This document shows positions 8,245 through 15,953 of a DNA stretch of 40,972 nucleotides, in pieces. Under the pieces are notes generated by a model. That model saw only the letters and a list, made by a program, of their open reading frames with translations. It had not been told where the DNA came from and did no database searches. The position numbers and the translations under genes were made by a program. This DNA is from an uncultured Spirochaetales bacterium (lineage in GTDB: Bacteria; Spirochaetota; Spirochaetia; Sphaerochaetales; Sphaerochaetaceae): assembly GCA_949285145.1 (NCBI GenBank), contig CASDXQ010000009.1, positions 1 to 40,972 of the forward strand, in the 5' to 3' direction. The stretch's first letter is position 1. Each line of letters starts with the position of its first letter.

Positions 8245-8845
8245 GAATTACAGCGAAATAGAAAAGGATATTGACCATCTGATATGGAAAAGCGGTGAAA
8301 GGAAAAGACTGTTCGACTGTCCTATTTTATCTGTGAATTCCGTCGTACGGGAAAGTCAGGATGGAAGGAAGGGTACTTTCATTGAGGTTGAATGCCCCCG
8401 CTGGGTGATCATAATGCCTGTATACAGGGATGAGAGCGGAGCATACCAGGTCATAATGGAAGAGCAGTACCGCCATGGAAGCGATAGTGTGACACTTGAG
8501 TATCCTGCGGGAATCGTTGAGGAAGGTGAGGATCCTTCAGCTGCTGCGAAACGTGAATTGCTGGAGGAGACCGGATATGAAGCCGGAAGCCTGAAACTTC
8601 TTGCTGCTATGTGTCCCAATAATGCTTTCATGTCCAACCGCCAGTATTATTATCTGGCCGAAGATCTGAAAAAAGCAGGAGGACAGAAGCTTGATGATAA
8701 TGAACAGATTGATGTTTTCTCTCTTCCTCTTGAGGATGTGATTGAGAATATGGGCAACGGTATTGCGGACAACGCTCTCATGATGGCCGCAACAGGACTG
8801 CTGGCAAGGGAACTTAAACAGAGAGAGGGAAGACAGGAGAAATAG
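8234..8845 (+). CDS. NUDIX hydrolase (ADP-ribose pyrophosphatase-like)
   Basis: A 203-residue NUDIX enzyme that hydrolyses nucleoside diphosphates linked to another group; the layout is closest to ADP-ribose pyrophosphatases. The NUDIX box is complete: GIVEEGED, then RELLEETGY, satisfying Gx5Ex7REUxEExGU (about residues 89-111). The preceding strand carries VIIMPVYRDE and EEQYRHG, as in ADP-ribose enzymes. The start is the ATG at 8234, with AAGGA at 8223-8227. The longer GTG start at 8216 has no site. It overlaps the upstream ATPase gene by 11 bases and is followed 3 bases later by the lipoprotein gene, so these are one operon. Confidence 0.9.
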   Translation: MQNKNYSEIEKDIDHLIWKSGERKRLFDCPILSVNSVVRESQDGRKGTFIEVECPRWVIIMPVYRDESGAYQVIMEEQYRHGSDSVTLEYPAGIVEEGEDPSAAAKRELLEETGYEAGSLKLLAAMCPNNAFMSNRQYYYLAEDLKKAGGQKLDDNEQIDVFSLPLEDVIENMGNGIADNALMMAATGLLARELKQREGRQEK

Positions 8846-8848
8846 CTT

Positions 8849-9562
8849 ATGAGGAAATTTGTTATCGCAGCGCTGTGCGCTCTCTTGTGTCTGAGTGCAT
8901 GTCAGAGTACAGATGAAACATTGATGAGAACCATTTCGGTTTCAGGTTCGGGTTCAGTGACAATTGATCCCGATATGGCCACTTTCTCTGTTTCAGTTGA
9001 AGAGATTGCCGGTACGACAGCTGAAGCGCAGGCAAAGGCGAATGAGAAAATGGCCGAAGTCTACAGAATCCTCAGCGAGGAGTACGGCATACCCGCCGAT
9101 GATCTGAGGACTACAGGCATTAATCTGTATCCACGCTACAGCTATTCAGATGGGCAGCAGATACTTACCGGGCAGTGTTCTCAGCAGGACATAAGAGTGA
9201 AGGTGCGCGATCTTGATGAGCTTGCACCGATCATTGACAGCCTTTCTTCAGTTACTAACATTACGATCTCATCCATAAATCTTGATGCTGAGGACAAGGA
9301 AGATGTAATGAGTGAAGCAAGAATTCTCGCGATGCAGAATGCATACCGGCAGGCTGAGGATTATGCTTCTGCTGCGGGACTGACGGTTGACGGTCCTGTG
9401 TCAATTTCATCAGGTTCCGTCAGCTGGGCTTCAAACCGCATACAGCCTGTGGCTCTTGCTGCCAGTGCTGATCACGCTGAATCGTCCAAGGCCTCACTGA
9501 GTTACTATGCAGGAGATCTTGAGGTCAATGCCTCGGTTTCAGTCACGTTCAATCTGATCTGA
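8849..9562 (+). CDS. SIMPL-domain (DUF541) lipoprotein
   Basis: A 237-residue secreted lipoprotein. Residues 1-17 are a lipoprotein signal with lipobox LSAC and lipidated Cys18. The rest is a SIMPL/DUF541 domain: the SVSGSGSVTIDPDMATFSVSV opening is split here into SVSGSGSVTI and DPDMATFSVSV (from about residue 30), with a GIPADDLRTTGINLYPRY block near residue 80 and AYRQAEDYASAAGL near residue 166. Family members such as YggE/BP26 are periplasmic or outer-membrane proteins of uncertain function, linked to oxidative stress and membrane ring assembly. AGGAG at 8835-8839 gives the start. It is the fourth gene of the plus-strand run from 6 kb. Confidence 0.88.
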   Translation: MRKFVIAALCALLCLSACQSTDETLMRTISVSGSGSVTIDPDMATFSVSVEEIAGTTAEAQAKANEKMAEVYRILSEEYGIPADDLRTTGINLYPRYSYSDGQQILTGQCSQQDIRVKVRDLDELAPIIDSLSSVTNITISSINLDAEDKEDVMSEARILAMQNAYRQAEDYASAAGLTVDGPVSISSGSVSWASNRIQPVALAASADHAESSKASLSYYAGDLEVNASVSVTFNLI

Positions 9563-9646
9563 GGGAAAAGTTTTGAGAAAAGAGGAAAGAGCCGTCCCTC
9601 CAACGGGGTTTCCTTGTCTTCATGCATTGCCCGGTAAGGAGAGCTG

Positions 9647-9877
9647 ATGCTTCCGTCATTTTTCAGAAAGACAATAATCATTGACGGGTGGAATGAACCA
9701 TGGCGCTCTCCGACCAGAGAAGAAGCTCTGGAAACTGTTTTCTCATATGCTGAGAAACTGAATCTTGAATGCAGCGCTGTCTCGTCTTCTGTTGTCGAGA
9801 TCTGCGGGTGCGAATATGATGTTGTTCCGGTTCGTGTTTTCCGCGCTTCTTATTCCGTGAAACTGATCAGGCGCTGA
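9647..9877 (+). CDS. small hypothetical protein (76 aa)
   Basis: A 76-residue protein of no family I recognise. It has an excellent Shine-Dalgarno, TAAGGAGAG at 9633-9641, five bases before the ATG, and codon use like its neighbours. It is soluble and mixed-charge, with two short beta-like segments (KTIIIDGWN near residue 8, EYDVVPVRVFRASY near residue 56) and a central helix (TREEALETVFSYAEKL). It may be part of the operon with the SIMPL lipoprotein 85 bases upstream. Function unknown. Confidence 0.62.
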   Translation: MLPSFFRKTIIIDGWNEPWRSPTREEALETVFSYAEKLNLECSAVSSSVVEICGCEYDVVPVRVFRASYSVKLIRR

Positions 9878-9917
9878 GAGCTGCAGCGGAATGTGGCACA
9901 GAGATTGGGAATTGCAC

Positions 9918-9946
9918 TTGTCTGATGATGTATTTGGCATTATAGT
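9918..9946 (+). promoter_or_regulatory. promoter of the FAD/NAD oxidoreductase gene (leaderless)
   Basis: TTGTCT (9918-9923) and TATAGT (9941-9946) have a 17-base spacer. The predicted start is near 9953, with the ATG at 9956. No Shine-Dalgarno is present in the gap. Confidence 0.6.
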
Positions 9947-9955
9947 TTTCTTTGT

Positions 9956-11122
9956 ATGAAGATTGTTATCATAGGCAATGGAATTGCCGGCTATAATGCT
10001 GCCGCCGGTATCCTCAAGGCAGTGGACTGGTGCACCGTTGATGTTTTCAGTGATGAGAGCTTTTCCCCGTATTACAGGACACGTGTGCTCTCCCTCCTGT
10101 CAGATGATTCAGTACAGGAAGATCTGCGTATCAGGCCTGACATAAAGGACGAGCGTTACAGGCTTATCAGCAAGCATATAAACTGCATCGATACTGACAG
10201 CAAGCTTGTTTACAGCGATGACGGATCTTCGTATGAGTATGACGTGCTTGTTCTTGCAAACGGAGCAAAGGCTGTCAGCCTTGCGCTTCCCGGCGGGAAA
10301 GCAGGGGGAATATTCACGATAAGAACTGTCGATGATGTATATGCCCTTAAATCGTGGCTGAAAGATCACGGTGATGATACTGTTGTCATCGGCGGCGGGC
10401 TGCTCGGACTTGAAGCTGCTTATGAAATTCATGCGCATACAGGAAAGCGTGTTACTGTCATTGAAACATTCAGCTATCTTCTGCCCCGTCAGCTGGACAG
10501 AGACAGTGCCCTCTATCTTCAGCAGAGACTTGAGGCAATGGGACTTAGGATTCTGTGCGGGGTCAGGACTTCAAATTTCCTGTACGATTCAGACGATCAT
10601 GTGACAGGTGTCAAATGTGATGACGGTTTTCTTGTCAATGCTGATACGGTTGTGGAGTCTGTCGGCATAAGATCCAATACTTTCCTTGCCGTTGATGCCG
10701 GGCTTGAAGTCAACAGGGGTGTCGTGGTTGACGAATATCTGAGAACTTCGCTTGAGGATGTTTATGCCATAGGCGATGCCGCGGAGACTGAAGGCCGGGT
10801 CACGGGGCAGGTAAGTGCCGCTCTTGATATGGCAAGAGTCCTTGCCGCGAATATTGCCGGCAACAAGACTCCCTACAGGATTGCAAGCCCGTCAAGCATG
10901 CTTAAAGTCGCAGGCCTTGATGTTGTAAGCCTCGGCAATGTCAATGCGGAGGAATCTGATGTCATCGTCAGGGAAAACGGAAATTCCCGCTGTGCTTATT
11001 TCATCACAGACAACAGGCTCTCCGGTGCAGTCCTAATAGGTACAAAAGACCAGTTTGTCACATTGAAAGCGAATCTGAATAAAGAATTGACTGATGATCT
11101 GAAGGCAAAGCTTTCCCTGTAA
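9956..11122 (+). CDS. FAD/NAD(P)-dependent oxidoreductase (rubredoxin/nitrite reductase-like)
   Basis: A 388-residue pyridine-nucleotide disulfide-type flavoprotein without the redox-active CxxxxC. The FAD dinucleotide fold is GNGIAGYNAAAG (residues 7-18). The NAD(P) fold is VVIGGGLLGLEAAYE (near residue 142). VYAIGDAAE near residue 271 contacts FAD. This layout matches NADH:rubredoxin oxidoreductase and the NirB N-terminal part, enzymes that pass NADH electrons to small redox proteins, often for oxygen or nitric-oxide detoxification in anaerobes. Its electron acceptor is not encoded nearby. It has its own leaderless-type promoter and converges with the transporter gene 22 bases downstream. 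Confidence 0.86.
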   Translation: MKIVIIGNGIAGYNAAAGILKAVDWCTVDVFSDESFSPYYRTRVLSLLSDDSVQEDLRIRPDIKDERYRLISKHINCIDTDSKLVYSDDGSSYEYDVLVLANGAKAVSLALPGGKAGGIFTIRTVDDVYALKSWLKDHGDDTVVIGGGLLGLEAAYEIHAHTGKRVTVIETFSYLLPRQLDRDSALYLQQRLEAMGLRILCGVRTSNFLYDSDDHVTGVKCDDGFLVNADTVVESVGIRSNTFLAVDAGLEVNRGVVVDEYLRTSLEDVYAIGDAAETEGRVTGQVSAALDMARVLAANIAGNKTPYRIASPSSMLKVAGLDVVSLGNVNAEESDVIVRENGNSRCAYFITDNRLSGAVLIGTKDQFVTLKANLNKELTDDLKAKLSL

Positions 11123-11144
11123 TGAGGAAACATCCTGCCGGAGA

Positions 11145-12056
11145 TCATGCGGCTTTCATGCTTTTCCGGTCTGCCAGAAAATTCAGAATCATTCCGGCAA
11201 GCATGATGAGAGCTCCGGCAAGCAGTGAAAACGAGAAAAGATCGTAAAGATATGTGTCTATCACTATGCTTGCGAGAATCTGACCGCAGGAGAGAAGGAG
11301 TGCCGAATAGACTGCAGGTATTTCCGGAATTATAAGATTGGTTGAAACCACAACTGCAACAGCAAGAAGGCCTCCGGTGACGATTGTGATGAGTGATGCG
11401 TCATGAAGCAGTGTGAGACCGTGAAGTGTTTCGCCCGGCATTAGAAATGCGGCATAGACAACCGTTCCCGCAAGACCGGAGAGTGCGTTCTGTCTTGCGG
11501 AGAAAACAGCTCCTTTCGCTTTCGCAAAACTTGAATTGTATGTCATCTGCAACATTGTCATTATTCCTGCAAATACGCCCATAAGTATGTATATGACCTT
11601 GAAAGAGCAGTTTTGCGATGAACTCATGATGAAAATCCCTGTGAAAGAAAGAGCAAGTGAAATCCATTTCATCGTGCCCTGCTTTCTCTTTGGCATCGAA
11701 AAAAGCCCGAAAATGTCTGTGACAAGTCCTGTAATACTTTGCCCGAATACAGCTGCAGCCATGGCAAGAGAGGAGCCGACATTCAGTACACTGTAGAAAT
11801 TGCAGATCATTATGCAGACACCGAACAGACCGCCGAAATACATGTACCATCTGCTTTTCTGCCTTGGTGGGTTTATCTTCTCATTCTTTCTTCCAGCAAG
11901 CAGTATGAGTGTTGTGAGAATCACGCCAATGGACTGGTTCACGATAAGGGAGACTTCATTGGTGGTTATGCGTCCCAGCTGTGTGTTTGCCACCACCATC
12001 ACGCTGATTACGGCTCCGGTCAGGAACGATACGAGATAGTACAGGTTTTTTTTCAT
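11145..12056 (-). CDS. DMT-superfamily transporter, YdcZ (DUF606) type
   Basis: A 303-residue inner-membrane protein with about ten hydrophobic helices made of two similar halves. The two AVISVMVVANTQLGR-like and SSLAMAAAVFGQSITGLVTD-like blocks are typical of duplicated YdcZ/DUF606 members of the drug/metabolite transporter superfamily. The substrate is unknown. The start codon at 12056 has no Shine-Dalgarno. An extended -10 (TGC-TAAGAT) 9 bases upstream suggests a leaderless message. It is transcribed towards the oxidoreductase gene and away from the ThrH-like gene. Confidence 0.82.
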   Translation of the reverse strand: MKKNLYYLVSFLTGAVISVMVVANTQLGRITTNEVSLIVNQSIGVILTTLILLAGRKNEKINPPRQKSRWYMYFGGLFGVCIMICNFYSVLNVGSSLAMAAAVFGQSITGLVTDIFGLFSMPKRKQGTMKWISLALSFTGIFIMSSSQNCSFKVIYILMGVFAGIMTMLQMTYNSSFAKAKGAVFSARQNALSGLAGTVVYAAFLMPGETLHGLTLLHDASLITIVTGGLLAVAVVVSTNLIIPEIPAVYSALLLSCGQILASIVIDTYLYDLFSFSLLAGALIMLAGMILNFLADRKSMKAA

Positions 12057-12065
12057 TGCAGCAGA

Positions 12066-12074
12066 ATCTTAGCA
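12066..12074 (-). promoter_or_regulatory. extended -10 promoter of the DMT transporter (leaderless)
   Basis: TGC-TAAGAT on the minus strand (12074-12066) lies 9 bases before the ATG, with predicted +1 near 12059. No good -35 was found at 16-18 bases, which an extended -10 can tolerate. Confidence 0.4.
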
Positions 12075-12158
12075 AAAGAAGAGCAATCATTTCCAGCAAA
12101 TCTTGTACAAGTGTGTATCAAAACGTAAAATTCAGGAAAACATAAAGGAGAGACTGCC

Positions 12159-12770
12159 ATGGAAATTGTATGTCTTGATCTTGAAGGTGTACTGGTTCCG
12201 GAAATCTGGATTGCCTTTGCAGAAAAGACCGGGATCGACGAATTGCGTCTTACAACACGGGATATTCCTGATTATGATGTTCTGATGAAAGGAAGACTGG
12301 AAATACTCAGGGAGCACTCCCTGAAGCTTGCAGATATCCAGGATGTGATAAGTACAATAGAACCTCTTGACGGAGCAAGGGAGTTTCTGGATGAGCTGAG
12401 ATCAATTACGCAGGTGATCATACTTTCGGATACATTCCGCGAATTCGCATCTCCTCTTATGAGAAAACTCGGCTGGCCTTCAATTTTCTGCAACAGCCTC
12501 GTTGTCGATGGAGATGGAAACATAACCGGATACACTCTGCGGCAGAGGGACGGAAAACGCAAGGCGATAGAGCATCTTCAGGGTATGGGCTTCAGATGCT
12601 TTGCTGCCGGAGACAGCTACAATGACCTTACCATGATAAAGACAGCTGACAGCGGTTCTCTTTTCAGGGCACCTGTTAACATACTTGAAGAATACCCTGA
12701 ACTTCATCTGTCAACTACATATGCTGATTTCCTCAAAACTATAAGGGAGTTCCTGAATGGCGAAGAATGA
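12159..12770 (+). CDS. thrH: ThrH-like phosphoserine phosphatase / homoserine phosphotransferase
   Basis: A 203-residue HAD-superfamily phosphatase. The nucleophile motif is LDLEGVLVP (Asp7, Glu9), as in Pseudomonas ThrH, where Glu replaces the second Asp of DxD. Motif II is ILSDTFREF near residue 89. Motif IV is AGDSYNDLTM near residue 150. ThrH removes phosphate from phosphoserine and can pass it to homoserine, bridging serine and threonine synthesis; the length matches. AAGGAGAG at 12144-12151 precedes the ATG. The 3' end overlaps the next small gene by 14 bases. Confidence 0.88.
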   Translation: MEIVCLDLEGVLVPEIWIAFAEKTGIDELRLTTRDIPDYDVLMKGRLEILREHSLKLADIQDVISTIEPLDGAREFLDELRSITQVIILSDTFREFASPLMRKLGWPSIFCNSLVVDGDGNITGYTLRQRDGKRKAIEHLQGMGFRCFAAGDSYNDLTMIKTADSGSLFRAPVNILEEYPELHLSTTYADFLKTIREFLNGEE

Positions 12771-12948
12771 TGATCCTCTCAAAGGACTCTGGGCGGCACT
12801 TGTATTGTGGCTTTCCGGTATGACGGCGGGTTTCATTTTGCTGGCACTGGTCTATACCGGTCCTGTATTCATCAAAGTAATCGTCTTTGTCATTTATATT
12901 GTCGTGGTTTTTGGCACAATCTGCAGTGTCAGAAAGCTCAGAAAATAG
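12757..12948 (+). CDS. small two-helix membrane protein (63 aa)
   Basis: A 63-residue protein with two clear membrane helices (about residues 10-30 and 37-55), a short charged N-terminus and a basic C-terminus (VRKLRK). By the positive-inside rule both ends should be cytoplasmic. The start ATG overlaps the thrH end by 14 bases, with GGGAG at 12747-12751, so it is probably made by coupled translation. I know no family; it is too short and unlike AtpZ/AtpI to assign. It ends about 50 bases before the dksA promoter. Confidence 0.6.
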   Translation: MAKNDDPLKGLWAALVLWLSGMTAGFILLALVYTGPVFIKVIVFVIYIVVVFGTICSVRKLRK

Positions 12949-13001
12949 AGTATTACCGGTTGTATCGATCATGCTAAAACATGAAAAAATTTTTTTGAAC
13001 C

Positions 13002-13029
13002 TTGACAACTTAGTAAAAACTGCTATATT
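13002..13029 (+). promoter_or_regulatory. strong sigma70-type promoter of dksA
   Basis: TTGACA (13002-13007) and TATATT (13024-13029) have a 16-base spacer and a TG before the -10. An A/T-rich block (aaaaaattttttt) lies upstream at about 12985-12996, like an UP element. The predicted start near 13036 leaves a conventional leader of about 36 bases with AAAGGGGGAAAG before the ATG. Confidence 0.82.
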
Positions 13030-13071
13030 CATCTTCATAAAAATTATCTGATACCGATAAAGGGGGAAAGT

Positions 13072-13431
13072 ATGGATAACACTTTTATTGAGGAAATGAA
13101 AGAGCTTCTGTATAAGGAAAGAAAAGAAATTCTGGAGAGGATGAATGGAGATAATTCATCATTCAAGGAAGAAGGCGCGACAGGACGGGGGGACAGCGTC
13201 GACCTTGCTTCAGATGAAGGTGCATTCAAGAAAATGGAAGCTTTGAATGCCATGGATGCCAAAAGGCTCATGGCGGTTGAGAACGCACTCAAGAGAATCA
13301 GTGAAAACAAATACGGCATATGTCTGAAATGCGGGAAAAAGATACCTGAAGACCGTCTCAGGGCAATGCCGTCAGCAGTTCTGTGCATTGACTGCAAGAA
13401 TGCCGAGGAAAAAAGGCGGACGAGTTATTGA
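13072..13431 (+). CDS. dksA: DksA/TraR-type zinc-finger RNA polymerase regulator
   Basis: A 119-residue DksA-family protein, which inserts its coiled coil into the RNA polymerase secondary channel and, with ppGpp, tunes rRNA and amino-acid promoters. The C4 zinc finger is complete: Cys84, Cys87, Cys105, Cys108 (CLKCG...CIDCK). A DxxDxA motif, the DksA coiled-coil tip signature, is present at residues 41-46 (DSVDLA). This argues for true DksA rather than TraR. The leading helix is EEMKELLYKERKEILERM. It is transcribed alone from a near-consensus promoter. Its stop codon abuts the stop of the convergent hydrolase gene, and its terminator lies inside that gene. Confidence 0.9.
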   Translation: MDNTFIEEMKELLYKERKEILERMNGDNSSFKEEGATGRGDSVDLASDEGAFKKMEALNAMDAKRLMAVENALKRISENKYGICLKCGKKIPEDRLRAMPSAVLCIDCKNAEEKRRTSY

Positions 13432-14073
13432 TCAGATTTGAGGAAGGAAGGGGTTGCCCTTCCTTTCTTTTCCGATAGTGCTTGGAATTCCATGTCCGGG
13501 CAGAACCTGTACGCTTTCGTCAGTGACTATGGAAAACAGACGTGAAAGTGATGACTGCAGCTGGGTATATGAACCTCCTGGCATGTCAGTGCGTCCTGCG
13601 CTTCCTGCGAAAAGCGTGTCGCCTGAAAACAATATCCTGTCTTCCCTGCTGTACAGACAAATGCTTCCGGCAGTATGTCCCGGTGTTTCAATGACAGTGA
13701 ATCCTTCATCTGTGACATCTCCGTCATCTAAAAGCAGATCCGGAGATGGGAAGTAAACGGGTTCCTCTTCATAAATGGAAAAGAATGAAAGATCCCTTGC
13801 ACATACGCAGCTGTCAAGATAGGAAGCATCTTTGCGGCTTATGGCTATTTTTACATCCTTGTAGCGTTCTTTAAGCTGGGCAAGCGCCATTACATGATCG
13901 AAATGACCATGAGTAAGATAAATCCGTCTGAGATCAAGATTCTCTTCTTCAAGATGTCTGATGATCCTTGAAGCAGGAGAAGGTGCATCTATCAAAGCTG
14001 CACCTTCGTCCGTTGTAATGATATAGCAGTTAGTCTGGAACGCACCGTTAGGAAATACTGCTATCCTGTTCAT
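13432..14073 (-). CDS. metallo-beta-lactamase-fold hydrolase (glyoxalase II-like)
   Basis: A 213-residue hydrolase of the MBL fold, single-domain glyoxalase-II/YcbL type. Metal ligands are visible: THGHFDH (His55, His57, Asp59, His60), TPGHTAGS near residue 130, FSGDTLFAGSAGRTD near residue 149 and LPGHG near residue 193. Such enzymes hydrolyse thioesters such as S-lactoyl thiols, but the substrate here is unknown. Its start lies 26 bases inside the DbpA-type gene, so the two are cotranscribed and probably coupled. Its last codons double as the dksA terminator. Confidence 0.88.
   Translation of the reverse strand: MNRIAVFPNGAFQTNCYIITTDEGAALIDAPSPASRIIRHLEEENLDLRRIYLTHGHFDHVMALAQLKERYKDVKIAISRKDASYLDSCVCARDLSFFSIYEEEPVYFPSPDLLLDDGDVTDEGFTVIETPGHTAGSICLYSREDRILFSGDTLFAGSAGRTDMPGGSYTQLQSSLSRLFSIVTDESVQVLPGHGIPSTIGKERKGNPFLPQI
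13444..13472 (+). terminator. dksA terminator embedded in the 3' end of the convergent gene
   Basis: AAGGAAGGG (13444-13452) pairs with CCCTTCCTT (13457-13465) across a GTTG loop, followed by a T-rich TCTTTTTCC. The same bases encode the last residues of the metallo-hydrolase on the other strand. Confidence 0.75.
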
Positions 14074-14731
14074 TTGCCTGCACTGCCGCCGACGGCTTTT
14101 CCTTGTTTGAAAGATTTATCTGTATGGTTCTGTTCTTGTACTGCAGTCCTTCCAGTTTCTCAATTGCCTTCTGGCAGTTTTCCTCGCTCATGGTCACGAA
14201 AGAATATTTGTCGTGAAGGCGGATGAGGTAGATATCTTCTTTTGAAATCTCACAGTTGGCAGTGATGAGGGAAACAAGATCTCTTGCATATACATGTCCC
14301 ATCTTGCCCAGATTTATATAGACAGTCTTTGATCCTTCAGGCACGACTCTGAGTTTCTTCTCGCTTTTCCTCTGCTGATCCTTTTCTGCTTTTGCCTCTT
14401 CCTTATGTTCTGCCGCACTCTCCTTAAGAGGAATGCTGTGCTGGGTCTTTTCCTTCTTCATGAAGGGCTTATCGTCTTTTCTGCCGTTTCTTCTTTCTTC
14501 TTTCTTTGCTGTCATTTCCCTGAGAAGGTAGGCTGAGAAATAGCTCCTGAGCGTGAAGGGAACATTTTTCTTGATAAGCTTCTTTATTCTTTCAAGTTCT
14601 TCAGGCCTGCTGTCCGAACGGATACTGTTCACAAGTCCCTGGATTATTCCTTCAAGTTCGCTGTCGTTGATTTCCATATATTCTGTAACTCCCGAGTGCG
14701 TTTCATGCACTTTATCATATTGTTTTTCCAC
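14048..14731 (-). CDS. DbpA RNA-binding-domain protein
   Basis: A 227-residue protein. A short N-terminal helical segment (about residues 20-75) is followed by a very charged Lys/Glu linker (75-130), then a DbpA-type RRM near residues 135-205 (VYINLGKMGHVYARDLVSLI ... SFVTMSEENCQKAIEKL). In DbpA and other DEAD-box helicases this domain anchors the helicase to 23S rRNA hairpin 92. No helicase core is present, so it may be a stand-alone adaptor or RNA chaperone. The GTG at 14731 has no well-spaced site. An ATG at 14677, with GGGAG about 11 bases before it, is an alternative that removes 18 residues. It overlaps the hydrolase gene by 26 bases. Confidence 0.8.
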   Translation of the reverse strand: MEKQYDKVHETHSGVTEYMEINDSELEGIIQGLVNSIRSDSRPEELERIKKLIKKNVPFTLRSYFSAYLLREMTAKKEERRNGRKDDKPFMKKEKTQHSIPLKESAAEHKEEAKAEKDQQRKSEKKLRVVPEGSKTVYINLGKMGHVYARDLVSLITANCEISKEDIYLIRLHDKYSFVTMSEENCQKAIEKLEGLQYKNRTIQINLSNKEKPSAAVQANEQDSSIS

Positions 14732-14873
14732 CTCTTGAAACTGAATTTATATACGGTGGAATTGAAACAAAGAATAGCCAACATGTGTGCTGTTTGTCAA
14801 TTCAGGAACGCTGTCTGAGGCAATCTGTCACACTGATACGCCATGCTGTTCATATTGAGAATCAGGACGTCTC

Positions 14874-15953
14874 GTGCTAATATTGAACAATACGGCGGCA
14901 GTCAGGAATTCAGCGTTTATGGACAGTGTCAAAACCAGAATAGAAGAGATTCAGAAAGATATGGATGCCTCATACAATGAGCTGCGTTCCATGGCCCTGA
15001 GACTTGCAGGGGCGGCCTGCCTTGATGAAAACAGTGAAATTGCTCTTATAGCTCCGTCTCTGCGCAATTCCTTCATCTCTGCCAGAGAGCATTTCAACAT
15101 GCTCAAAAGCCGCAAGATCCAGCAGGACGAGCTCAGGACAAGACTTAGCGAAGGGGAGAAAAGTCTTTCAAGACTGCAGAAGGAGAAAAGCAGCACTGCA
15201 AGAAAACTCAGGGAGCTGGAAGTCCTTATCGGAGCAGTCGCTTTCGCGCAGGCTGACAGCCCATCCTGCGATACTGAAGTGAAAGAAGCTCTTTCTTCCT
15301 ATACTGATTACAGCCGTGCGCTTTCTGACGAAGCTGCAAAAAAAGGCCCCATCGGGCTGGCCGCCAGAGTAAGGCTGTCTGTCTACCGGAAAAAACAGGG
15401 CAGTGTGTTCAGAGAGTGCTTCAATGTCCTCAGAGAAAATAAGCTGCTATCCCGTCTTACCGGAGAAAAGGCAAAGGAATATCTTGACTCATATGCGACA
15501 CTTTCCGAATCAGCATCCATTCTTGCAGAGGATGTCGAGAAACGCAGGCACAGCCTTTCCGCATCGCAGCTGGAAGTCTCTGCCGGCGAAGGAATAGAAA
15601 AAGATTACGAACATGCTGAGAATGAGATGAGGGAGAGCGGAACTTCATACGGTCTTTATCTGTTTGACAACGGTTTTAAATGGATAAATCAGGATACAGG
15701 CGAGGAGTATCTGAATATTGTCGAGAAAATGCTGACGCTCAGCAGCCATATAGAAAACTGCCGTAGTGAGATTGAGAGACAGAAAGAATACTCGGCTATT
15801 GCCGATTTCCTTTCCATGATAGAGTTCAATAACAGGAAAATCGCGGATCTGAAGGAGGAAATCAGAGTCATAAATGATCAGATTTCACGCATTGAGGATG
15901 ATAACAGATCGATAAGGCATAAGATTGCCAATGTGAAGGAGCGTATGAAATGA
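14874..15953 (+). CDS. coiled-coil protein of unknown function, first gene of the mltG operon
   Basis: A 359-residue, highly charged, largely alpha-helical protein. Heptad-rich stretches lie near residues 20-45, 75-120 (ending in KLRELEVL), 180-250 and 275-359. There is no signal peptide, membrane helix or catalytic motif, so it is predicted cytoplasmic and structural. The GTG start has AGGA at 14863-14866. Its last four bases overlap the start of mltG (ATGA, 15950-15953), implying strict coupling. This suggests a role beside cell-wall synthesis or division, but the family was not recognised. Confidence 0.75.
   Translation: MLILNNTAAVRNSAFMDSVKTRIEEIQKDMDASYNELRSMALRLAGAACLDENSEIALIAPSLRNSFISAREHFNMLKSRKIQQDELRTRLSEGEKSLSRLQKEKSSTARKLRELEVLIGAVAFAQADSPSCDTEVKEALSSYTDYSRALSDEAAKKGPIGLAARVRLSVYRKKQGSVFRECFNVLRENKLLSRLTGEKAKEYLDSYATLSESASILAEDVEKRRHSLSASQLEVSAGEGIEKDYEHAENEMRESGTSYGLYLFDNGFKWINQDTGEEYLNIVEKMLTLSSHIENCRSEIERQKEYSAIADFLSMIEFNNRKIADLKEEIRVINDQISRIEDDNRSIRHKIANVKERMK

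Noticed and set aside
14731-14873. Additional small gene between the DbpA-type and coiled-coil genes
   Set aside because: Both strands have early stops; the region looks like a divergent promoter (a TATAAA-like box near 14750 on the minus strand).
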